DNA from: Baylisascaris procyonis
Taxonomy: Eukaryota; Nematoda; Chromadorea; Rhabditida; Ascarididae
Assembly (NCBI GenBank): GCA_037389465.1
Contig: JAZARR010000078.1
Coordinates: 124,001 to 188,000, forward strand
DNA length: 64,000 nt
Direction: 5' to 3'
Shown here: in pieces, positions 46,330 to 58,592 of the stretch
How the letters are laid out: the number at the start of each line of letters is the position of its first letter
Position numbering within the stretch: the first letter of the stretch is position 1
The notes under the pieces: model-generated
What the model was told of the DNA's origin: nothing
The model's input: only the letters and a program-made list of their open reading frames with translations
The model's database searches: none
Made by a program: the position numbers and the translations under genes

Positions 46330-47296
46330 CTGTGAAAAGATTTGTTAAAATATGGATGGCGTCTCCAAAGACAAAAAATTGATGAAACGGTAGTCACAGA
46401 AGCGACGATGGCCTGTAAATCAACCTTTAAAACGACAATTCTGCTCCCTTCCTCTCAAAAACATTTAAAGCCAGAAATTAGGTTTATAAGTTGTACTGGA
46501 CTGTTATGATGGGAACAGTTCGGAAAATTTTCGCACAGTCATTCGGGCTGAAGTGAGACCGTTTCCCTAACTGCTGTTGGTGACCTAATCATATGTCGTC
46601 TAGAATAACGGCAGCTATCTTTTGCTTTCACTAACTTATGTTTATCCAATATCTGGCTTGTTGGCACATTAAATTCGTATATTTGCCGCAAATTCTGAAT
46701 GTAAGAGCACGCCAACAAGGAAAACATAGAAATTTCCTCGACAAGGTGCCATCTTAATAATCTTTCTCGAGCATACGTGCCCTCCTTCCCCATTCTCTCT
46801 GAACGTACTTCGAATTTAAAGAGTCCCCTCTCAAGCTTCGGAATTTATAAAAAAGAAATACAGCGGCTCTTTCAACCTAGTCAGTTGGGGCATCTTATCA
46901 AGTCATAACTTATGAGCCGGTAGCCATTTCTGTCTGGCCTGTGAAATTTCAGCTGCCTTTTGATAAGCGATAACGCTCACAGAGTGCGGCTCGATAAGCA
47001 TATTTTGCTCTTGGGCACCAGTGCTACGAGGAACTCTGTCCGAACATTACCCAGATGAAGTTAATGAAGGACTGTCAGACACGAGTTTTTCAAGTCTACA
47101 ATCATTCTGTCGTCCAACATAGGTGAAAGAAGGGACGAAGGAGCTATTTTGGAGGAAAATAAGCTGCGGCAAATGCACTGAGCAGTTATGAACGTAGCGA
47201 ACGGCACGCGTCTTATAAACGGACGTAACCTTCACAAAGCGTTTAGAGACACACGTGCGGGAGAATGCTGCACTCATTTAGACAGTTAAAACTCGC
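46330..47296 (-). other. Intron 2 of the SLC17 gene, apparent GC-AG intron
   Basis: 967 bp, starting GCGAGT and ending TTTTCACAG on the minus strand. GAG/GCGAGT is close to the consensus AG/GCAAGT of GC-AG introns. Apart from scattered short ORFs I see nothing inside. Confidence 0.55.
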
Positions 47297-47435
47297 CTCC
47301 TCACTATGCCACTCGAGTTCGCCACCGTAACCATGCAAAGAACAGGAAGTCATGCAGATCAAAGCCACCGCCATATTGGAAGAGCTTATCGAGAGAGTTA
47401 TGAAACAGCAGCACAAAAGCGCTGCTACCAGCAAT
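47297..47435 (-). CDS. SLC17-type MFS transporter, exon 2 (TM1 and first lumenal loop)
   Basis: 139 bp on the minus strand after the acceptor TTTTCAG. The first base A completes Arg with AG from the large upstream exon. The next 46 codons give TM1 (LLVAALLCCCFITLSISSSN, then MAVALICMT) and a short loop ending LEWHSEE. TM1 with N-M-x-V-A-x-x-x-M matches the SLC17 pattern RxNMSVAIVxMV. The only phase-0 junction that joins smoothly to EGLVLAAQ in the next exon uses GAG followed by GCGAGT, a GC-AG intron. No GT in the right phase lies nearby. The loop is short for the family, so a small extra exon cannot be excluded. Confidence 0.75.
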
Positions 47436-50400
47436 CTGAAAATTTTAGGAAACGCCTAAGGAGAGGTTGCGAATTATCGACCTTTCAAGCATGCATTGAC
47501 TAGGTATATACCTATATGTCTGTTTATGCACCTGTCCTGACAGTTTCAGTTAATGAATTATAAAAGTTGCGATAATCATATCAAGTGTTCGTAATCTGCA
47601 TCACAAGGTGACTTCTAACCTGCAGTTTTTGCAATTTCTGTATTTTGATATTTAAAAAGCCTGCAACTTTCTGCATCAGCATTTTTTCTCTAGCCAGCCC
47701 GGTGCCACTCAAAGGCACTTTTTTGATTGAAGGTCTGAATCAAGAAGCCTCCTAGAGAAACAATATTAGGTTCTTTACCATTATTTTTGAATTCTTGGGC
47801 GGTCAGGTGGCCTGACGAACAAAAGTGCAAAAGCTCATATCGTAAAGATTTCATCGTAGAAATTCCGTCCTCCTGACAAAATATGCTCCAAGTTCGCTCT
47901 CAACTGAACATTTATTTGGAGGGTCAATCGGGGATTTGCTTTAGTACGTACTTTGCAAGGATAGACTTAGCCTTTTTCGGCCGGGAACTTCATCACCTCC
48001 TATCCACTCACATTATTCGCAAACTTTGCCTCAAACGTTCAACCTCATTTACTGCTAACATTAATTTTTTTACTTTTACTTACTTATTCATTTATTTGTT
48101 TTTCGTAAATTTGGCGAATTAATATGGTAGTGAATGAATGCGAGGAAGCATGTGCAAGTGCGAAAGTGTGGGTGAGGGAGACGAAGCTACGCACTATCAT
48201 ATTTCATTCTTCCAGTTTCCTGCGTAAATTATACACGAACTTATAAAGCAGGAAACTTAATGTTCTTCCAAGATCGAGGATAACATCCTTATATCGAGTT
48301 CTTCTTGGAGCTGCTCATAAAAACACTACCCGCGAATATAAGTTCACCACAGACTGGTTTTGCACAATAAGTGAAGCAAGTCGAAAAGGCTGAAATGACA
48401 GTTTGCAGAAACAGTCCGCTTTACGAATATCGAAAACGATGAAATAAAGGAAAGTAACTCGATCCGCAATGCTGCCGAGCTGTTGCGTAAGGCAAGAAGT
48501 CTCATTCAGAATCTTTCATATGTTTTTTCCAAATCCTATCATCTCTGTGCTTGCATATTTGTACACGTGTCTGTGCGGACAACTATTAAAATTCGTATTT
48601 AATCCTGAACAGAATTTCTTTGGCTTTCTTTGATAACTCCGAGTTTTGTTAAACGAGAGGTACAATTCACACTACCAGGCTTCATCTACTCTAATAAAAT
48701 TTACGCTCTTCAGCTCAGTAAAAAAGTATGAAAGATTGTTTGTTGCAAGAAAAACTTGACTGCAGTGCTAATTTGACTGAAAAATATTTCTCAAAAATAC
48801 TGTTCTAATAAATGCTATATGCCAATAACTATGACGTTTAGTCATCATTGAATCGGAAAAAACAACTTCATCTCAGCAACACCAAGAAAGTTTCTATTAA
48901 GAGCCTCAATAATATCAAAGAAAATTAAATATGAATTTTAGCAGACTATTTGAAGTGTAGTTTCAATTTGCGACCCACAAAAACTTTACCAATGGAACGG
49001 GATGAGTATAATTACAGCGAAGAATAGTGATACTCACCTATACCTTCATTTCAGTGATCACTACTCGCATGGACTACTACCATTTAAATCATCCATCATA
49101 TTTGTAAGCAATTTGTTCAACAGCCAATCGGTTGCGGCCCAAAAATGAAAGTCTACAGCAAACCGATTCCATAGCAAAAAAAAAGCATACGAAACATTAT
49201 TTATTTTATTGCTTTTAACTGCGTCGCAACCAACTACTTCGTTCAATAGAACATAACAGAGTTGCTTGTAATATTAGCGTGCCGGCACTCCATGGCACAT
49301 ATTCCCACCTGCTTACTCAGCATCACGGCAGTTCACATTTGTCATTTTCCTATGTTTTAATAAAACCTTATTTGATATAATCCCATTACTTTGGTGGCGA
49401 AATTGAGAAACACATTCTGACTAGGCCCACCCACAGTCACGCATAAAAGCGCGATCTGAGGCGAGAACGCTTTCATGTTTACACCACTTCTGCTTTAAAT
49501 TTTCCGTTTTTGCAAATGTTCCTGTTGATTTATTTCAATATTTGGTATTTTCAGTAATACTGACAATTTCTTCTGATTTGCTAATTTTACTAAAAGGGTT
49601 TAGCGAAAAGTGACGTATCGTTGAGTTTCGATGGTCTAATGTTGCTAGATTACATGCTCCTTCCGATTTCGTCTTGAATATAAAGCGTGCTCAGGTTAGC
49701 AATAATTGTTCATTGCTATATGATTTTCTTAAAAATCATGAAGATATTTTTCCTTTTAGCCTTAAAAAAACTGTGACAAGAATTTTTGAGCAGGATTCGC
49801 ACCCCTCCACCCAGACTCATACGGACTCATACCCTTTTTGGCTAGTCAGTAATGTATAAACATTCATTGGTCGTTCTTCTTTGGTACACTTAGGACCGAG
49901 TTAAAAGATTTTGCAGAAACGGGAACCTGAAACGAATCCCAAGAAAACTCTGGAATTCCAGAAATCCAGTTCCATTGGAATCGTAGCACAAACCTAAACT
50001 GCAAAATCGCGACTGGGACTTAGAAAAACCACAAGAACTTCAGGATCTCGAGATTGAATTTCTGCGGCAGCCCTAATGCGTATCTTAGTTGTCCTATAGC
50101 CAAAAAAAAAAAAAAAAAAAAAAACAGGGCCGAAACGAAACATTTTGAAAGTTAATTGCTGCATAAAATGAATGATCATAACTTTCATGTGGATGTAGGA
50201 TTTCTATGAAGATTAGAGAGATCTAAGGGATGTTTTCACGGGCGAAAATTTTTTTGAACCAGGAAATTTCTTTGACAAAATTGAAAACTTGCCTTTTTGC
50301 TGATTAATGCAGATATTCGTCACAGTCACTTCTGAATAACGCCTCTGGACTATTAACATAATTAAATAATGCTGTTTCCGAAAGAATTTCACTTCACAAA

Positions 50401-51840
50401 AATGTATGCTTCAAGAATGTTGCATATCGGCACTCTTATCCTCATAAGGAGTACGAAAGCTCGCACTAATTGCAGCTGCTGTATGAGTATCGTGCGAGGT
50501 TGGATCAGGAAAAAACAAAAAGACACGTTTTCTGGGTAGCCAAAGGCCGAAGCTCACCGCGAAATCGCAGAAAGCGGATTTGGACCTGTTCCGGCTGCCA
50601 AAAGTGGCTATTTCGACCTTCAAGGAAAAGGAGTGCTACCAATCACTTTATGGCTCCGACAGCTGCAAGGGGGTTAGCGAGATCTCATCTGGTGACACCG
50701 ACTGCAGTAAGAAAATCCAAGGGTTCACGTGGGAATACCTCACAAGGGAATACCTAAGCAATGAAAACCGAACTTTTTGAGACGTGTCGTTCAGCCGAAA
50801 TGCTTCTGAAAAATCTTTTCGGCTCATCCCGATCACTTTCCTTTTGAACCTTTATAGAGCGCTCTATTAGCCTTAGAATGTTTTCCATCCATCTGATTCG
50901 CCTTAAAAACTTTCCAGGTCCCTCCACACACCTTTTTTTAAATCCTTTGCCTCAAATCGTATACGCATACTAAATCTGTATGGAATACAGCAATAAAAAA
51001 ACCCGCTATGATATCTACCTCAGCATTCTGGGTACCAGATCTCTTCACATTAGATCCTTTGAGGTGGTCAAAGCAACTTAAGGGTGTTCCCCTTTTCTAA
51101 TCTTCACATGTTAACATCTCTACAGTGCACAGCCATTCACTGTGCCATTCGCACGACGCACAGTTCATGATTTACACCAGACGGATGACGTATACCTCCG
51201 ATTTGCAGAAATATCTTAAAAGCCTTTCTTTGCGCAGATAGAGAGTAAAAAATTGGAAAAAGACTCGAAATTCCTCCACAGAAGGGAAATGAGAGGAAGA
51301 CAAAGGTATTTTCGAAAAACAACTTGGAAAATCCTCCGACTTTCTGGAAAGGTCAATTCAGTTTTTTTTATGATCCTACGTTTTACGAATTGCTGTGTCT
51401 TGAATTTCGGGGAACGTTGAATGAACGCCTATCAAAACTCAGGAAGTTGGCTGAGAGAGTGAGGGAAGGATGAGGGCGATGGGAGGATGCCCATATGTAT
51501 GATATCCGTTGCTACCAACTGCCCAGAAGCGCCCTGTTGTTCTTATTCGCTGCTATTGCAAATGGGAATTATTAGCAACCTCGCTGCAATATTTTTCTTC
51601 CGTGCTTGCGGTCTTTAAAAGTGCTATAGATCGGCATGTGTGTTGCAAAAGAGTGAAGAAAGTACATGCTCAGCGCTAATCGTCACCACGCAACAAAACT
51701 GCTGGCCACCATTCTCCAATTCGCACAAAATTGTGTTAAATAAACTCACTTTTGCGCTGCCAGGGTGCTATGGCGAAGATCGCTACATCAACAACGTATA
51801 CAGCTCAAAATGCTGAAAAATAATCGAAAACCACTCTCAC
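47436..51840 (-). other. Intron 1 of the SLC17 gene (4.4 kb)
   Basis: Starts GTGAGA at 51840 and ends TTTTCAG at 47436, minus strand. It is AT-rich, with a T-rich run at 48066-48110, a 23-A tract at 50102-50124 and a small tandem of GGGAATACCT around 50729-50754. The ORF at 50470-50757 is unlike any family I recognise. No convincing nested gene. Confidence 0.65.
50102..50124. repeat. Poly(A) tract of 23 bases
   Basis: Uninterrupted A23 on the plus strand, preceded by CCTATAGCC. Such a tract can mark the 3' end of a non-LTR element or retrocopy, but the 300 bp on its left show no recognisable coding fragment or AATAAA, so it may be simple slippage. Confidence 0.6.
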
Positions 51841-52511
51841 CTCATCGAAGGAAAAAGCACAGAGGGACGCGCGAGATCGCCTTCTTCGGAGTCGACATTA
51901 TCGTACATTCGTAGCGATGACTTCCCACAATCCTTATAATCGGGCAAAGGACCACCGATGCGAAATATAGGACCATGACCAGGTGGGCAGTCAAGCGAAT
52001 TGTTCTTTTTAAGTTTTGAGCGCGACAACGGGTCTTGTACTTGTCTGAAATCTGACTTACTAACTGTCCGTTTCAACTCCAACAGATCAGACTTGCTAAG
52101 TGAACGCTCAAAATGATGTACGGAAGAGGAACGACAGGAATAACTGAGGCAAGCATCAGACTTCGTCGCCTTCAGGGCGCTCTTGAGGAGAATAGGAGGC
52201 GGTGTTGCAGGGATGCGCCCTTCTTCAGCTTTATCCAAAGATGCTTCCTCATCTGTCTGCTTCGCGTATGTTACATTATGCTCCTCCAATTGGAAGCGAG
52301 CTGTTGGTCGGTTTGGCTGCTCATTAATTGAGCTTACTGTTGAAGCGTCTGGACCTGCCAGTCCTTCCACAGCTCCTCGCACTGGAGAAGAGTGTTCATT
52401 TACAGCACTCGAATCTGATACCTCCGACCGCTCACTGCCAGCATTATCAACCTCTTCAGCATTCTTTCTCACATCCCCCTCGTGCGAATATGACTCTCGG
52501 ATATGTGACAT
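51841..52511 (-). CDS. SLC17-type MFS transporter, exon 1 (long N-terminal cytosolic extension)
   Basis: Minus-strand reading frame of 223 codons plus two bases, from ATG at 52511 to the donor GTGAGA at 51840. The frame is hydrophilic, acidic and Ser-rich, with no membrane segment. It has a repeated basic-Ser element (RSLSKSD at about 137-142, RTVSKSD at about 149-154) resembling basophilic kinase or 14-3-3 sites, and PPILLKSALK and PGHGPIFRIGGPLPDY stretches. The split Arg codon (AG + A) joins it in phase to TM1 at 47435. A possible acceptor CTTTATTTAG at 52538-52529 lies 17 bases before the ATG, so the ATG may be the true start just after an SL trans-splice site, or the exon may be internal. 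Family members usually have far shorter N termini. I recognise no domain. It could instead be the end of a separate gene, though phase and orientation argue against that. Confidence 0.65.
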
Positions 52512-52528
52512 CTCAGCACTAGCTGTAG

Positions 52529-52538
52529 CTAAATAAAG
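52529..52538 (-). promoter_or_regulatory. Candidate splice or SL trans-splice acceptor upstream of transporter ATG
   Basis: Read on the minus strand, CTTTATTTAG precedes CTACAGCTAGTGCTGAG and then ATG at 52511. A T-rich acceptor 10-20 bases before the ATG is typical of nematode trans-spliced mRNAs. It would equally serve a normal cis intron from an exon further right. The sequence alone does not decide. Confidence 0.4.
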
Positions 52539-52738
52539 TTTGAAAAATGAATTATAAGTGGCAAAGTTGCACCACTTCAGCTGAGTTTCTTTGCAACTAT
52601 GTCATAATAACTAGCGCATGCGCACCATCGACCATTGCCTTAGGCATTAGTGGCTGTTGCGCCTCGAATAGACCAATTCAAGCGGTAAGCACCCTCCTCT
52701 CAACAATTCCAGGTTTGGAGATGGAAGCTTCAGGATAA

Positions 52739-53218
52739 AAAGACACAAAGTGTACACAAGAAGTATTGGACGATGGACCACCAAGGCTCACTTCAGCGAT
52801 ATCGACCGAGTGTACACAAGAAGTATTGGACGATGGACCACCAAGGCTCACTTCAGCGATATCGACCGAGTGATAACGACCAGCGTGATTGTGAGGCACA
52901 AATGTGACAGCTGCGAGCACTCAAGAGGACAGAATAATCAGCGTCAGAGGTTTCTGAACGGAAGACACAGCACAGTACTCAAAGTGCGAGAAACGAACTG
53001 GGCAAAGGTCGCAATAGATGCACTGTTAACGGCGTGCGATCAACGTGCTTGCGGCAGTGAACGCGTCCAAATGCACGTTGTATATGGCGCAAAGAACAAG
53101 TTGCATGCTGGCCACGCCCTTTTTTCATGTAATCTCGACAGAACGCCTCCCGCAACACCACTTCCGCTGTCCTAACAGCCTGTACAGCATCCAGGTATCG
53201 TCTTGATTTGTTTTTCAA
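52739..53218. other. Region with long ORFs on both strands upstream of the transporter
   Basis: A plus ORF of 141 codons (52750-53175) and minus ORFs at 52678-52920 and 52979-53218 overlap here, helped by higher GC content than the surroundings. If coding, the minus frame (52920 leftward) would be a candidate upstream exon of the SLC17 gene, with a possible donor at GAGG/GTGCTT near 52690. I find no family motif in either frame and cannot assign a function. Confidence 0.25.
52751..52870. repeat. Perfect 60-bp tandem duplication
   Basis: Bases 52751-52810 and 52811-52870 are identical, starting TGTACACAAG and ending ATCGACCGAG. The unit is a multiple of three and is open on both strands: 20 residues on plus (YTRSIGRWTTKAHFSDIDRV) and 20 on minus (VDIAEVSLGGPSSNTSCVHS). 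It lies about 240 bp upstream of the transporter exon. Confidence 0.9.
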
Positions 53219-56200
53219 TCGCCCAGTCCACTTTTATTTCAATCCTCGATACATGGCAACATTCTCCAAAAAAGACGGTGACCGCCACAGCAAGTGCAAT
53301 TTCTTCTATCACACAAGGTGAACTTCAAGATGCAGCTACACTTATTAGCGTTTTAGTCCAACTTCAATGCGCATTGATTTCTACGCGTCCTGTTATTTTG
53401 CATTTCAAAAGCAATTTGTTTGTCTGCCCGCCTATCCATCGGTTTCCAACACGATAATCGCCAAAACTACTCATGAAATTCGACAGAATAGTTTATTTTT
53501 CCAGTGAAACTTTTCTAGCCGAGTTTTAGTTCTATCAACATACTACGACATGTGTGATATGTGAGTTCGCAGCTCACACATTTTTCCTATAGGTTTGCTT
53601 AGTCAAGACTCGAAGTTTCAGTAGTACTACTGTTTTCTGATGCAACTTTCCAGTGTGTCTGAAGACGTGTAATTGCAGCGCTGTTGAAAACTGAAGTGAT
53701 ACTCGGCGGCCAAAATAGCCTTCAGTGCCTCAGTTGAACACCAGCGTTTCGGTGATCACCGAACTTTCGGTCAGTGGCGACTGCATCCTCAATGTCCAAT
53801 TCATATATAAATTTTCATTTCCTCAACGCATCCTCCATACTTCGCTCTCCAATGCTAATGCTAATTTTACTTTTGCTTCCAGTCTTAAAACACTTAGATT
53901 CCTGTTTGGTTTGAGGTGTGAAGTCTCCACTCATGTGGCCGTTTTGGATGTGTGTTTCGTTTTGCTCTGCATATTTGCTCGGTTTGCAATGGAACTGCTT
54001 TTCATTGGACCGATTCACCAAACCTGACGGCAAAAATTTCATGAGATTTTTTACCGAGATTACCAAGTCTGCTGGCTGAAGGAATTTTAGTGATGATGAG
54101 GACGAAAAGCAGTTATTCCCTACCCATACGGCAGAATGTTTTACAACAAAAGCAAGTGGGCGGAAGGGAACTGTGCGTAGCGCTGGACCGTGTATGGAAA
54201 AACTAAGAGGAAAGATGAGAAACACAGGGTCTACTGGACTTCTGAAAGCAGTGAAGGTCGCAGTCATTGAAAGATATTCAAGTCATTCAAGTCATGAAAG
54301 ATATTCAAGTCTTTCACGATAAATCAGCAAAACCAAACATCGATGACCATTGCGCAAAAAAAGTCACTCGGGACGAAGGAAAAAACATTTCGCCTGCTTT
54401 GGAACAGTACGCCGCTGATACAGGTGCACCACAGCTGCAGTCAGACATGTGGTATAATAGAGCCTTGGTACAATAGCTAATACAACAGGAAGGCAGAGAA
54501 ATGGGAAGGTAACGAAAGAAACGAAAGAGGGTCGAGTATTCCGGGACTTATTCAGTAGCAAAGCTAAATTAGTGAGCCCACTTCGCACCACGAAGCAAGG
54601 AAATGCATCGCTATGCTCGGCGTTCATGCGTTTGCAACACGCGTAATTTGTTTAATGGAGCGTTCGGCGTATTCACGGTCGGTGTGACGGTGTTGGCATT
54701 GTTGCGTTGTTGCATCAGTTGTATTACTGATGTTAAGAAACGTGTTTGAGATTGCTCTCCTCAGAAACTTCTCGACTGACGGAAACAATTGCGTAAGTGC
54801 CCTGGTGGCCTCGCCAGGTGACATTCTCGGCTGCGGGATGACAAGCAACAAATGCCCATCGGCAAACCCTACGGCGCGACGTGCTTTCATCTGACACACA
54901 ACTCGTTGTTGCATTCACGTTATCATTTGCACTCTCATTGAGAAGGCTATTAGACACTAGATTATTTTTTTGCACCACACTTTATATCATTCTTCATTAC
55001 CTGATGTAAATACTTGCACGGTCCCGAGCCCCGTAATGTTAATAACATTGCAACAGCAGCGTGGTTACAATGATCGTGCCTTTTTTGGGAATCCTTACAT
55101 ATTTGGGCAATATTGATGTGCATGGTTCATGAATTGTCATTGACAGCACCTCGCTCAGATATTTCCACACTTGATAGAACATATTTTCCTCCAATTTCGT
55201 TAAACTTGTTCTGAACAAGAAGAGAAGTACCTTCCTGTATACGCACATCAGTACGATGCAACTGCTTAAGATTATATGATCCATTCTGATCGAGTGATTT
55301 ACCACCCTCTTTGGCATTTCGATGGCCTTTCGAGGCGCTCTCCGTAAATTTTTATGAACGACGTATAATGATGATATCATGCGCGCGCATAGACATGTTG
55401 TGACTGATGTGTTTGGCAGTTTCACAGTTCAGCTTCGAGGCCACAGAAATTGCAGCGACGAAACTTGGTAACGATATTTGGCAACAGAACCCTTTCCCTC
55501 CCCTCACTGCCATTCCGATCAGTGGTGTTTTTTTTTTTCAATGAACTGATGACATTCACTCAATCATCTATTTATAAGCTGATGACATTTAAAAATGCCA
55601 TCAAATCACAACCGGTCAGATGCCGTCCGAAATGAACGTTTGGTTGAAGATTTGCAGTCAGTGGACGTTTAAAAGAAAGCATATGAGGCATTAGTTCATT
55701 ATTTCTTAAGACGTTAATGCAAGAGAGCGCCAATGCAAAAACTATAGATTTTTCCATTCACCTGGCTTCCACTCAATTTCTTTATGGCTATTCTGGTAAC
55801 GGACGGAAAATTGCTTTATGTTTTTAACATATTATATAGTCCCACACAGTGATTGTTTCGTCATTGCCCTTTTCCCTCACCTGCTCGGGTATGATTACTG
55901 ATGTTGTAGGTCCCGGTTGGGACTAATGCGTCTTCCCCCTTCCGAGGGCAGTTCAACATAACTTCTAATGAAATAAGCAAACAAGTGGAGCAACATGCCA
56001 GAAAAGTTGAGACAACTTGCACTTCTGAATTCTCCTTACCCGATCAACCAGTTTTACCAGTTACAAATAAACAATGAATATATGGAATAATGCCTTCCCA
56101 TTTTAACCAACCTGACCGCTCCGCAAAAAGGCTCGTTTTTAGTAACCCATCTGGTGTAAAATGCATGCGATTTCTTTCATCTTAAATTTGTGCAACTTCT

Positions 56201-58470
56201 TTCAAAGTTGGTAAATCAATGTGAACCACGGGATCATATGAACATGATGTTGGTATAATGCAGGATTGCCTTGCTGCGCAAAAATTTGCGAAAGCGTACT
56301 CTTAAATAAAACTTCAGAAATATAATCGCACCAATGAAATAAAATGTTGACAAAATTAATGTTGTTCTTTTTTAAATACTCAGGTCTTGAAAGAATACCA
56401 TCTGTTACTATTTCAGAAGAAGGTTAACAAGCAGGGATTCTATTGAAGGAGAGATGTTTTCCACACATTTATTTCACAACAGCTCTCGGCAAGAAACAAA
56501 CGATTTTCTGTTGAAGCGTTTTTATTTGTAAACGCAAGATGACGGCATCTACTGGTTTTGCAAAAGCCAGTTCGCCGCAGCAGAATTCACCTCATGAACC
56601 GAAAAGGATCTATACCACGCAAGAAAGCTTTCCGAGTAATTGCAATAACATTTACAAAATAAGGCTGAAGTTCGAAATAAGAGTATGCGATTCGCAAATG
56701 CCTACTTCGCATCTATGGACACACACCGCACAATTCTGCTCGAAGCGCATTGCCCACGAAAGTTTCCACACAGAACACAAAGCACATTATCGGAAACTTG
56801 TTCGCTTACAAACATGTCAATAAGCAGCAATACAGCACAATTAACACCATCTCGAAGCAAACTTTCAGTGCTCCTTAACATCATAGCGTCGTTCACCAAA
56901 CATTACTACACATATTTCTCACTCCTGCCCACGGGTAATCAATCCTACCGCATGGAAATTCTCTCCAAGTTATAGCAGTTTTGCCAAGTTATAGCAATCT
57001 AACACGCTACTGTTATTAAACCACCTCCTTATTAATATTCATGGCGCTCGTTGTTAATAAAAAACATGTTCTTATTAGTAGGCACAATATCTCATTATTG
57101 GTGTGCAAAAGCAGAACAATCCGTCATAAGTAGATATGCCTGTGCCTATTGTTAAGAAAGGACACAGATTCAAAAAAATAACTGGTCAAAAAAGTGAGGC
57201 TTGCTAGATACTTTGATCATTGTCTCTTTCTGCAGTACACCTTCACATAGTAGCAAGCGCAGAACTGTGATGTTAAATATTAACTAAGAATTCTAGGCAC
57301 CGTGGATACTATAAAAGACGTAAGCTCGAACCGACGACCCACCTCTTGCAGAGAAACCTTATAAAATGTTACGCAGTAAATTTCCAAATGAACGTCCCAA
57401 CACAAATCTGCCAAATCGTACGGATGATAAATAAGAAAGAAATGATAAAAATCATCGCCGCAAGTGTGCCTTCCAGTTTCTTATTGCTTATATAAAGCAG
57501 TGTTCTAAGTAAGACACTTCTTGAATATATCGAAAATGACTTTTGATAACAAAGGTAATGCTGAAGAAACACCCGCATAAACGTTTATTGGTCTTGATCT
57601 GAAGAAAGTGTGGAAATCGCTCGGAGACGTCGCACAATATGCATTATCGGCGACTTCATCGATGAAACTAACCGACTACAAATGCAAAAAAATAATGCCA
57701 TGACATCTAATGACAAGTTTTACTCGAAATCAACTGCTTGTAAAACTCCAATTCCAAAAGTCCTTTTTTATGTCCACAATCAACCGAGCGCTCTGAATTT
57801 GAACTGCTCTTCTAAGGCTCCTGAGCTTTTACATAAACTAGCAGCTATACTTCTTTCTGCCTGTAATGGCCGAACTAAAAAATCTACATGTGTAAATTTT
57901 ATTTTCACTTCCCCACCCCTACAGTTCATAAAAAAGAGACTGCAGGAATTTAAAAAAGAACGGAGCTGAGTTTGGGGACTTGGAAGAGAGACACCTCGTG
58001 AGCTGGAACTACTGAACAGACAATATACAAACTCATAAATGGACTGGCAATGAACCTTTTTGCAAAAATTTTTAGGAGACCTCAAACAACCCAGAGACTC
58101 CGTTTATTTGGTACCTCTATTTAAGGATAGTTATTTATCCAGTATAAGTGATTTTTTTGAGGTGAGCTGCGAAATTCGCAACCAAGGATCAAAGTGAGAG
58201 GATTTCACGCTTGCGACACTTTCTAAGAAGGGCATACAATATGTATGTATGCATATATTGGCATTCCTTTCCCAAAAGGCACAGTAGCACACCGTCAAAG
58301 AAACATTCAGAAAACAATTTCAAGATGACTAGTAATTTCACGATTTATAAGACGACCCATCGGGTACAGCTGGCAACATCTGATTTAAAAGGCTGTTTGC
58401 TTTCGCATTTGATTTCTTTTGGCAAAAATTACTTCACTTTACCACTGACCCCATCCTATCAGCTCTCCAC
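53219..58470. other. Intergenic AT-rich stretch without a supported gene
   Basis: Short ORFs of up to 150 codons occur (minus 53815-54267, minus 55039-55425, plus 57610-57969). They are compositionally biased, lack domain motifs and do not join through matching splice phases. A short imperfect repeat, GAAAGATATTCAAGT, occurs twice at 54269-54320. I see no RNA gene. Confidence 0.5.
54269..54320. repeat. Short tandem GAAAGATATTCAAGT pair
   Basis: GAAAGATATTCAAGTC occurs twice about 27 bp apart, with an extra ATTCAAGTC between the two copies. A small microduplication with no evident role. Confidence 0.6.
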
Positions 58471-58478
58471 TGCGAAAG

Positions 58479-58554
58479 CCACTATAAAGCACTTCTCCAT
58501 CACATATCGAGGAAAACGGGGAAATGTAAGTGTAAAAGTCACTATAAAGCACTT
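58479..58554. repeat. Direct repeat CACTATAAAGCACTT
   Basis: The 15-mer occurs at 58480-58494 and 58540-58554, 60 bp apart. The second copy runs directly into the palindrome at 58553. Confidence 0.7.
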
Positions 58555-58592
58555 TCTGATGTCTCGACACACCCGTGTCGAGACATCAGAAA
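58553..58592. repeat. Perfect palindrome, 18-bp arms, 4-base loop
   Basis: TTTCTGATGTCTCGACAC (58553-58570), ACCC, then GTGTCGAGACATCAGAAA (58575-58592). All 18 pairs match. It would form a stable cruciform or RNA hairpin, but the stem is too short for a normal animal pre-miRNA. Confidence 0.85.

Noticed and set aside
50470..50757. 95-codon plus ORF in intron 1
   Set aside because: Basic composition but no recognised motif; overlapping ORFs of similar length exist in other frames.
53815..54267. 150-codon minus ORF as an upstream transporter exon
   Set aside because: No usable donor at its 3' end and low-complexity composition; no match to the family.
55039..55425. 128-codon minus ORF as a gene
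   Set aside because: Hydrophobic mixed composition without motif, no splice partners, and embedded in AT-rich intergenic DNA.
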